DNA of 7,439 bases from a bacterium TMED144 (GTDB taxonomy: Bacteria > Fidelibacterota > Marinisomatia > Marinisomatales > TCS55): assembly GCA_002170005.2 (NCBI GenBank), contig NHGT02000011.1, positions 46,853 to 54,291 on the forward strand, written 5' to 3'. Position numbers and translations under genes: made by a program. Under the pieces are notes generated by a model that worked only from the letters and a program-made list of their open reading frames with translations, was not told the origin of the DNA and ran no database searches. This document shows positions 1 to 5,014 of this stretch, piece by piece (positions within the stretch are counted from its first letter, which is position 1; each line of letters begins with the position of its first letter).

Positions 1-104
1 GTCATAGTTATTGCTGCGGTTAATGTTGTTTTGCCATGGTCTACATGACCAATTGTACCAATGTTTAGATGAGGTTTACTTCTCTCAAATTTTTCCTTAG
101 ACAT
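1..104 (-). CDS. tuf: Elongation factor Tu, N-terminal 34 codons (cut by window edge)
   Basis: EF-Tu is the GTPase that delivers aminoacyl-tRNA to the ribosomal A site in the cytoplasm. Only the first 34 codons and two bases of the next are present; the gene continues past position 1. The peptide begins MSKEKFERSKPHLNIG and contains the GTPase G1/P-loop GHVDHGKT at residues 19-26 followed by TLTAAIT, which is diagnostic of EF-Tu. The ATG at 102-104 is preceded by a perfect AGGAGG. It lies downstream of four tRNA genes in the conserved Thr-Tyr-Gly-Thr-tuf order, so it is probably co-transcribed with them, as tufB is in E. coli. Identification is secure; whether the genome has a second tuf copy cannot be seen here. 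Confidence 0.96.
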   Translation of the reverse strand, partial: MSKEKFERSKPHLNIGTIGHVDHGKTTLTAAITM

Positions 105-115
105 TTGTTATTAAT

Positions 116-121
116 CCTCCT
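116..121 (-). promoter_or_regulatory. Shine-Dalgarno site of tuf (AGGAGG)
   Basis: The minus strand reads AGGAGG, a perfect core Shine-Dalgarno, 11 nt before the tuf ATG. It is the strongest ribosome binding site in the window, as expected for one of the most highly translated genes. It also supports the chosen start. Confidence 0.85.
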
Positions 122-146
122 GAATTAATTTAATTTTAAGAAAGAG

Positions 147-218
<72 letters not shown>

Positions 219-224
219 ACTTCG

Positions 225-295
225 AGCGGGTGATGAGAATCGAACTCACGCCACCAGCTTGGAAGGCTGGGGTTCTACCATTGAACTACACCCGC
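225..295 (-). tRNA. tRNA-Gly (anticodon UCC)
   Basis: This is a 71-nt gene. The acceptor stem GCGGGTG pairs with CACCCGC, and the anticodon stem CCAGC/GCTGG encloses CTTCCAA, giving anticodon TCC at 261-263 (reads GGA/GGG). The T arm contains GAGTTCGATTCTC. The discriminator is T, as is usual for bacterial tRNA-Gly, and is followed by CGA, so CCA is not encoded. Only 4 nt separate it from tRNA-Tyr, so its ends must come from processing of a joint precursor. Its position matches E. coli glyT. Confidence 0.96.
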
Positions 296-299
296 AGCG

Positions 300-382
300 T
301 GGGGAAAGAAGGATTCGAACCTCCGTAGACTTACGTCGGCAGATTTACAGTCTGCTGCCTTTGACCGCTCGGCCATTTCCCC
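300..382 (-). tRNA. tRNA-Tyr (anticodon GUA)
   Basis: This is an 83-nt class II tRNA with the long variable arm typical of bacterial tRNA-Tyr; a short CGTA/TACG stem is visible in that arm. The acceptor stem GGGGAAA pairs with TTTCCCC. The anticodon stem GCAGA/TCTGC encloses CTGTAAA, giving anticodon GTA at 346-348. The discriminator is A and is followed by CGC, so CCA is not encoded. Its position corresponds to E. coli tyrU in the tuf-linked cluster. Confidence 0.96.
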
Positions 383-392
383 AACTCGATTC

Positions 393-428
393 AACTAAAC
401 GATTGTGTAAAACCAATTTAGTTTTTTT
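393..428. other. Hairpin with T-tract in the tRNA-Tyr/tRNA-Thr spacer
   Basis: The 48-nt spacer between tRNA-Thr(UGU) and tRNA-Tyr holds an imperfect inverted repeat. AACTAA (393-398) pairs with TTAGTT (418-423) and ATTG (402-405) with CAAT (414-417), with a 3-nt bulge and an 8-nt loop. On the plus strand it runs straight into seven T residues (422-428), resembling an intrinsic terminator for antisense transcription. On the sense (minus) strand it has no trailing T-run, so it would not terminate the tRNA transcript there; it may instead be a spacer structure for RNA processing. The structure is read directly; its function is a guess. Confidence 0.35.
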
Positions 429-430
429 CG

Positions 431-503
431 AGCCGGCGAAGGGATTCGAACCCCCGACCTGCTGATTACAAATCAGCTGCTCTACCAACTGAGCTACACC
501 GGC
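431..503 (-). tRNA. tRNA-Thr (anticodon UGU)
   Basis: This is a 73-nt gene. The acceptor stem GCCGGTG pairs with CGCCGGC (one G-U pair), and the anticodon stem GCTGA/TCAGC encloses TTTGTAA, giving anticodon TGT at 468-470 (reads ACA/ACG). The T arm is GGGGGTTCGAATCCCTT-like. The discriminator is T and is followed by CGA, so CCA is not encoded. It is the promoter-proximal tRNA of the cluster and corresponds to E. coli thrU. Confidence 0.96.
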
Positions 504-645
504 AAGTCAGTATAAAGTCAAAAGTAAGTAACTAGTAGCAATTTACCTTCTACCCTTTATTTTGTAAATATATCATCATAAACTAATAAATGATATGGTT
601 TACAGCCTTATAAAATAAATGTTTTTTCATATAAAAGAAACTATT
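504..645. other. Intergenic gap between cysS and the tRNA cluster
   Basis: This 142-bp, very AT-rich gap is the longest gene-free stretch in the window. It marks the likely boundary between the ftsK-cysS transcript and the tRNA-tuf transcript. It contains the putative tRNA promoter and part of a weak A/T hairpin at the cysS end. I see no open reading frame or further RNA gene in it. Confidence 0.6.
540..568 (-). promoter_or_regulatory. Putative sigma70-type promoter of the tRNA-tuf operon
   Basis: On the minus strand, TTTACA (563-568; 5 of 6 matches to the -35 consensus) is followed by a 17-nt spacer and TAAATT (540-545; 4 of 6 matches to the -10). This would start transcription near 533 and give a leader of about 30 nt before tRNA-Thr(UGU). 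It is the best-spaced pair I could find in the only gap upstream of the tRNAs. In so AT-rich a region chance matches are common, so this is inference. Confidence 0.4.
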
Positions 646-659
646 TTATAATTTCTTTT
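633..659 (-). terminator. Weak A/T-only hairpin at the end of cysS
   Basis: AAAAGAAA (633-640) and TTTCTTTT (652-659) form a perfect 8-bp inverted repeat around an 11-nt loop that includes the cysS stop codon. On the minus strand the 3' arm is itself T-rich (TTTCTTTTATAT), which could assist release. The stem has only one G-C pair and there is no separate U-tract, so it is a poor intrinsic terminator. It is listed because some end to the operon transcript is expected here. Confidence 0.22.
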
Positions 660-2022
660 TTAGTTGAAAACCTTTTTTAGAATCTTCTACAATCCAACCA
701 TAGTGATCGATTTTTTTACGTAGCTCATCGGCTTCTGTCCAATCTTTTTTCTTTCTGGCTAATTCTCTTAGTTTTGCAAACTTTAATATTTTTTCAGGTA
801 TTTCTCGATTGTTTGGAACAACTTGAAAAATAAAATCAAAAAAATTAACAAAATTCAGTGACTTTGCTGCTACAGTCTGTGATATGCTTTTATTATCTAT
901 CGCTAAATTGATATCTTTCAACCATTCAAAGAAAATTGCAAAAGCTTTAGGAGTATCAAGATCATCCTTCAAAGCCTCATGAAATTTTTCTTTGACATTA
1001 GGAAAGGATTGGATTTTGTCTTTTGCGACCGAAATTAATTTGTATTTTACATTGACAACTCTTGATATGGCTTTTTTTGCAGTATTAATTCTTTTTAAAG
1101 AAAAATTGATTTTTGAACGATAATGAGCGCTAAAAATCATGTATCTGAATTCTTCCACTGACATACCTTTTTTAAATATATCGTTTAGTGTGTAATAGTT
1201 GCCCTTGGATTTACTCATTTTTTCTCCATCTACAAGCAAAAAATCAGAATGAAGCCAATAATTAACAAATTTTGATTGAGAAAAACATTCTGATTGAGCT
1301 ATTTCATTTTCATGATGAGGGAATTTATTATCTACTCCTCCACAATGGATATCTATGTTATCTCCAAGCAGATTCATTGCCATGGCAGAGCACTCAATAT
1401 GCCAGCCTGGTCTACCTTTGCCCCATGGAGATTGCCAAAAAACATTTTCATCATTAGGCTTATATGCTTTCCAAAGGGCAAAATCTTGAATTTTGTCAGA
1501 GCTGTATTCATCTGATAGAACTCTTTTTGACTGAATAAGCTTATCGAGCTTTAATTTTGTTAAGGTTCCGTATTTTTGAAAAGTTTCTACTGAGAAGTAA
1601 ACGTCACCTGATGAAGTAATATAAGCATGCTTTTTTGAGATCAAGTCTTTAATAATATTGATCATTTCAGAAATATATTTTGTTGCTCTTGGATAATAAT
1701 CTGCGGGTAAAATTCTTAAAATATCTAATTCATTAAAAAAAATATTAATATATTTTTTGGTAAACTCTTTTAAATGAACATTCTCATTAATCGATGCCTT
1801 TATTGTTTTGTCATCAATATCAGTTATATTCATCGCGTGCTTTACTTTAAATCCTGATACAATCAAAGTTCTTTTCAAAAGATCTTCAAAAAGAAAGGTT
1901 CTGTAATTACCAATATGGGGAGAGTCGTACACTGTTGGGCCACAGGTATATAATGTAATTAATTTTTTGTCAATAGGTTTAAATACTTCTTTTTTGCGAC
2001 TTAGAGAATTATAAAAAATCAT
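646..2022 (-). CDS. cysS: Cysteinyl-tRNA synthetase (CysRS)
   Basis: This cytoplasmic class I aminoacyl-tRNA synthetase activates cysteine with ATP and charges tRNA-Cys. The 458-aa length is full for the family (about 460). Visible motifs are CGPTVYD at 27-33, the HIGH-type signature HIGN at 36-39, GWHIECSAM at 206-214, the GGVDNKFPHHENE block at 228-240 and KMSKS at 268-272. All four zinc ligands expected from the E. coli enzyme appear conserved: C27, C211, H236 and E240. The C-terminal part holds the anticodon-binding helical domain and ends with a short Lys-rich tail. The ATG overlaps the ddl stop as ATGA, with no clear Shine-Dalgarno, pointing to translational coupling. It is the last gene of the run; the next genes downstream are tRNAs. 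Confidence 0.97.
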   Translation of the reverse strand: MIFYNSLSRKKEVFKPIDKKLITLYTCGPTVYDSPHIGNYRTFLFEDLLKRTLIVSGFKVKHAMNITDIDDKTIKASINENVHLKEFTKKYINIFFNELDILRILPADYYPRATKYISEMINIIKDLISKKHAYITSSGDVYFSVETFQKYGTLTKLKLDKLIQSKRVLSDEYSSDKIQDFALWKAYKPNDENVFWQSPWGKGRPGWHIECSAMAMNLLGDNIDIHCGGVDNKFPHHENEIAQSECFSQSKFVNYWLHSDFLLVDGEKMSKSKGNYYTLNDIFKKGMSVEEFRYMIFSAHYRSKINFSLKRINTAKKAISRVVNVKYKLISVAKDKIQSFPNVKEKFHEALKDDLDTPKAFAIFFEWLKDINLAIDNKSISQTVAAKSLNFVNFFDFIFQVVPNNREIPEKILKFAKLRELARKKKDWTEADELRKKIDHYGWIVEDSKKGFQLKKKL

Positions 2023-2921
2023 TGAGCTGAAGCTAACGTTAAATCTATTATTTTTTTTACCAAGCTACTAAAAGACATACCAATGGAACTGGCCGATATT
2101 GGAACTAAGCTGGTATCTGTCATTCCTGGCAAGGTATTAATTTCTAAAAAAAAAGGGTTATTGTTGTTATCAATTCTAAAGTCAACTCTGGAATAATGGC
2201 TACATCCAAATTTCTTGTGAATTTGAACAGAAAATTCTTTTAGCTTAATTGACAATTCTTTATCAATCTTTGCAGGGCAAATATAATCTGTTAAGCCTTT
2301 AGTATATTTACTTTTATAATCATAAAAACCGCTCTTAGGTTTTATTTCTACAATAGGGAGGGCTGAATCTCCTAAAATAGGAACAGTTATCTCCTTTCCA
2401 GAAATAAACTCTTCAAGAATCACCTTGCTTGAAAATTCTAATGATTTTTCTACACAACTTTCGAAATTATTAATCTCTTCAACCAGATACAATCCAACTG
2501 TACTGCCTTGATCGTTTGGCTTAACAATGATAGGAAACTTTTGTGTATTAAAATCTAGACTGGAAACTTTTTTAATTAAATTCCATTTTGGTGTTGAGAT
2601 GCCAATATCCTTAGCTTTTATTTTAGATAGATTTTTATCCATACAAAGAGCCGATGATTTACTGTCAGATCCAGTAAAAATAATTTCATTTTGTTCTAAA
2701 GTTTTTTGAATCGTTCCATTTTCACCCTCACCTCCATGCAAACCAATAAAAACTATATCATATTTTTTTAATTCATTTAAATAATAGTCAATATCTTCAG
2801 TCATATCTATTATTGAAGTATTATAGCCTATGTGTTTACATGCCGTGAAGATTGCATTGCCTGACTGTAAAGAAACTTGTCTTTCTTTTGAATTGCCCCC
2901 CATTAGTATTACGACTTTCAT
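2019..2921 (-). CDS. ddl: D-alanine--D-alanine ligase
   Basis: This cytoplasmic ATP-grasp enzyme makes D-Ala-D-Ala for the peptidoglycan pentapeptide. The 300-aa length is typical (about 305). Motifs in order are GGNSKERQVSL (8-18), GLHGGEGENG (60-69), TGS with SALCMDK (83-96), VKPNDQGSTVG (133-143), the omega-loop YDYKSKY (200-206), SRVDF (244-248) and FLEINTLPGMT (258-268). By alignment with E. coli DdlB the substrate triad E15/S150/Y216 corresponds to E13, S140 and Y206, and the Mg ligands to D247, E260 and N262. Tyr206 fits D-Ala rather than D-lactate specificity. The usual LHG..GEDG motif reads GENG here, a mild change. The start overlaps the phosphatase stop and the end overlaps cysS, each by 4 nt (ATGA). 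The gene lies outside a visible division/cell-wall cluster. Confidence 0.96.
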   Translation of the reverse strand: MKVVILMGGNSKERQVSLQSGNAIFTACKHIGYNTSIIDMTEDIDYYLNELKKYDIVFIGLHGGEGENGTIQKTLEQNEIIFTGSDSKSSALCMDKNLSKIKAKDIGISTPKWNLIKKVSSLDFNTQKFPIIVKPNDQGSTVGLYLVEEINNFESCVEKSLEFSSKVILEEFISGKEITVPILGDSALPIVEIKPKSGFYDYKSKYTKGLTDYICPAKIDKELSIKLKEFSVQIHKKFGCSHYSRVDFRIDNNNNPFFLEINTLPGMTDTSLVPISASSIGMSFSSLVKKIIDLTLASAQ

Positions 2922-3463
2922 TTAATGCCTAATACCGATTTTGCACCAACTAAAATATTTTTTGCAACAAAAGTTGGCTTAATTTTTTTTGAATTATTTA
3001 CTTCTTTTCCTTTACCAGTCAATACTAACATTGTATCAATGCCAAGCCTATTTCCTGCTATTATATCGCAAAAATTATCTCCAATCATCAAAGAGCTTTT
3101 TATTTCAAATCCGTGATCTTTTATCGCCATTTCAAACATTCCAGTATTAGGTTTTCTAAATTTTGATGGATTGTCAGGATGATCAGGGCAATAATAAATA
3201 TCCAGCAGGTTTAATTTGTTTTTTTTGAAAGAATTTTTAATGAAATCATTTATTTGGTCAAGTTCGTTCGGTTTAATTATTCCTCTGGCTATTCCTGATT
3301 GATTTGTGATAATGCAAAAATTACTACCAGCACTATTAAATAGTTTTAATGCATCAAAAGTAAAATTATAAAATTTAAAATTTTTAACATTACTTATGTA
3401 TCCAGGATCAAAATTCAATGTCCCATCTCTATCAAGAAAAATTGTTTTATACCTTTTTTTCAA
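2918..3463 (-). CDS. gmhB: GmhB-like HAD-IIIA phosphatase (heptose-1,7-bisphosphate 7-phosphatase family)
   Basis: This 181-aa HAD-superfamily hydrolase has the length and layout of GmhB, which removes the 7-phosphate from heptose bisphosphate in ADP-heptose synthesis for LPS; the HisB N-domain is the nearest relative. Visible are motif I DRDGTLN (11-17; nucleophile D11, acid/base D13), motif II TNQSGIARG (53-61), CPDHP (92-96), RKPNTGM (103-109) and motif IV GDNFCDI (128-134). The zinc loop C-x-H...C-x-C of E. coli GmhB looks eroded: CPHHP reads CPDHP and CxCRKP reads SKFRKP. The TTG start is effectively forced, because an in-frame TAA lies two codons upstream and the catalytic DRDG follows at once; AAGG precedes it by about 6 nt. 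It overlaps the upstream gene by 17 nt. The family is sure, the exact sugar substrate is not, and gmhA and hldE are absent from the window. Confidence 0.85.
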   Translation of the reverse strand: MKKRYKTIFLDRDGTLNFDPGYISNVKNFKFYNFTFDALKLFNSAGSNFCIITNQSGIARGIIKPNELDQINDFIKNSFKKNKLNLLDIYYCPDHPDNPSKFRKPNTGMFEMAIKDHGFEIKSSLMIGDNFCDIIAGNRLGIDTMLVLTGKGKEVNNSKKIKPTFVAKNILVGAKSVLGIK

Positions 3464-4436
3464 TTTTTACCTTTTTTAAATCTTTATACGAAAAAGAATA
3501 TCTATAAAAATAAAATAATCCTATTAAAACTTCAGGTACATATGCTACCGCGTGCAACAAGATAGCTAAAGCCAAAGCTTGATTGCTATCATACATAAAA
3601 ATGTTTGAAACAATAAATACAGTGGCAGCGTGATATGGTCCTATTCCTCCAGGAGCGGAAGGTAGGCTAAATGCTATTGATGAGAAAATGAGTAAAAATA
3701 ATGCTTCTAGATGAGAAAGATTTAATCCGATTGCATTTATTCCTAAAATGGTTATCAAATAGTATATAAACCATAGTAAAAACGAAGTAGTTAATATATC
3801 AGTTTTATTTTTTTTACTGTCAAAAAGAGAAAAGCCTTTCAAAACCTCCAAAAGTTTATAAAGAATAAAAGATAATCTAGCGGAAGATTTTTTTGATTTT
3901 ATTTCTAAGAAAAATATTATTTTTTTTCGAAATGTTGAATTGAGTAACAGAATTACTAAAAAAATAAATGAAAATGACAAAAAAATAATTTGATTGCCAT
4001 CAAGTATTTTATCAGCAGATTGAAAATTTAATGCAATAATCAAAATAAAGAGTAGGCATATGGCTTCTATTAACCGTTCAAGAATTATTGATCCAAAAGC
4101 TTCGAAAGTGCCTATCGGAGACTTCATTGACAGCGCATATGCTCTTCCAAATTCACCAAGCCTGAATGGTAAAATACTATTAATGAAATATCCAATCATT
4201 ATGGATTCAAACAAAAAACGTAATGAAATTGTGTAACTCGAGGATAAAATCATTCTCCATCTAAAAGAGCGAATTATCATTGAAAAAACAAATAATGAAA
4301 TACAGCCTAAAACCAAAAGATAGTTTGCATTTTTAAAAGTGTTGAAGAGTGAATTGAGATTTACTTTGTTAAAAGCAAAATATAAACAAATTATACTAAT
4401 TAACGTGGCAACGATAAGCTCTTTCCATTTATTCAC
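3447..4436 (-). CDS. Polytopic inner-membrane protein, LPG_synthase_TM/UPF0104 (AglD2-like) family
   Basis: This is an integral membrane protein of about 329 aa with roughly eight hydrophobic segments. It carries the family signatures LPFRLGEFGRAYAL (about residue 90) and LPSAPGGIGPYHAA (about 260), typical of the membrane domain (PF03706) found in lysyl-phosphatidylglycerol synthases and in stand-alone, proposed flippase-like proteins. No soluble aminoacyl-transferase domain follows, so it should not be called MprF. By analogy it may move a lipid or glycolipid across the inner membrane; the substrate is unknown. An in-frame TTG at 4445 is possible, but the GTG at 4436 is preferred because GAGGTGAT lies at a usable distance from it and almost abuts the TTG. 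With GTG it overlaps the LolA-like gene by 8 nt (GTGAATAA). Its end overlaps the phosphatase by 17 nt. Confidence 0.85.
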   Translation of the reverse strand: MNKWKELIVATLISIICLYFAFNKVNLNSLFNTFKNANYLLVLGCISLFVFSMIIRSFRWRMILSSSYTISLRFLFESIMIGYFINSILPFRLGEFGRAYALSMKSPIGTFEAFGSIILERLIEAICLLFILIIALNFQSADKILDGNQIIFLSFSFIFLVILLLNSTFRKKIIFFLEIKSKKSSARLSFILYKLLEVLKGFSLFDSKKNKTDILTTSFLLWFIYYLITILGINAIGLNLSHLEALFLLIFSSIAFSLPSAPGGIGPYHAATVFIVSNIFMYDSNQALALAILLHAVAYVPEVLIGLFYFYRYSFSYKDLKKVKIEKKV

Positions 4437-5013
4437 GTAAATCAATCACCTCATAATTAAGCTTATTCAAATCCCCTGGCATTTTAAATATTTTTTTTCT
4501 GACAGAAATAACATTTATTTTTATATAATTATTTGTATCATAAAAAATTTTTAATGATGAAATTTTATTATTAATTGAATCAAAAATAATTTCACCAGAA
4601 TAATCTAAAGATGGAATTATAAAGCTTAATTCTGTTTTTTTACTATCTTGTTTCAAAGAAGTGAATTTAATATTTTTCTTTTTTCCAAAAAATATATCAA
4701 AAAAGTTTAAATCGCCCTCAATTCTATCTTCAATGATCAGCTTTCTCTGATTTTTATCCCATGTTTTTATTGTATCATCAATAAAAAAAATAAATTCCTC
4801 ATATGAAGAAAGGGAGAATTTCTTTTCATTTTGAATACTCACTTGTGCCAAACTGCTGGTCGAATTTTCAAATTGGTTAATTATTATTTCAATTTCTAAA
4901 GTAGTGCCATTTGAATTGACTAGTTCTTTGACAAAATTATTGTAGAGCTCTGTCGCTTTAATGTCCAAATTAAAAGTGTGAAAAGTAAAAAAAGCGTAGA
5001 ACCAAAAGAGCAT
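4429..5013 (-). CDS. LolA-like periplasmic lipoprotein carrier (divergent)
   Basis: LolA is the periplasmic chaperone that ferries lipoproteins from LolCDE to the outer membrane. This 194-aa protein has a LolA-like length (about 200 after its leader). It has a hydrophobic, aromatic N-terminus (about residues 1-15) that could be a signal peptide, though the usual charged n-region and AxA site are unclear. A strand-rich body follows, with the LolA-like stretch IKTWDKNQRKLII (82-94) leading into the FFDIFFG segment (104-110), then alternating strands such as SFIIPSLDYSGEIIFD (130-145) and ISSLKIFYD (151-159). Sequence identity to LolA is low by eye. Support comes from position: lolA directly follows ftsK in many proteobacteria, and here the ATG is 1 nt after the ftsK stop. 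It is strikingly rich in Ile, Phe, Lys and Asn. It could be another LolA/LolB-fold protein. Confidence 0.6.
   Translation of the reverse strand: MLFWFYAFFTFHTFNLDIKATELYNNFVKELVNSNGTTLEIEIIINQFENSTSSLAQVSIQNEKKFSLSSYEEFIFFIDDTIKTWDKNQRKLIIEDRIEGDLNFFDIFFGKKKNIKFTSLKQDSKKTELSFIIPSLDYSGEIIFDSINNKISSLKIFYDTNNYIKINVISVRKKIFKMPGDLNKLNYEVIDLRE
4445..4452 (-). promoter_or_regulatory. Shine-Dalgarno that decides the start of the polytopic membrane protein
   Basis: The minus strand reads GAGGTGAT, eight bases matching the extended anti-Shine-Dalgarno pairing (AGGAGGTGATC). It ends 8 nt before the GTG at 4436 (12 nt from the GAGG core). It overlaps the first base of the competing TTG at 4445, leaving only 3 nt between GAGG and that codon. 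The geometry favours GTG. The site lies within the 3' end of the LolA-like gene. Confidence 0.6.
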
Positions 5014-5014
5014 G

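Noticed and set aside
259..465. Plus-strand 68-codon reading frame
   Set aside because: It runs antisense through tRNA-Gly, tRNA-Tyr and tRNA-Thr. The peptide is a translation of tRNA complements (for example the FEPAKGFEPPT-type T-arm product), a common false gene call.
509..514. TATACT on the minus strand as the -10 of the tRNA promoter
   Set aside because: Transcription would start at or inside tRNA-Thr(UGU), and the nearest -35-like TTGCTA is 21 nt away, too far.
1272..1515. Two plus-strand reading frames inside cysS
   Set aside because: They are antisense to conserved CysRS codons, have no ribosome binding site and show no recognisable protein features.
2527..3116. Short plus-strand reading frames antisense to ddl and the phosphatase gene
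   Set aside because: They are fully embedded opposite catalytic-domain codons, so they are shadows of the real genes.
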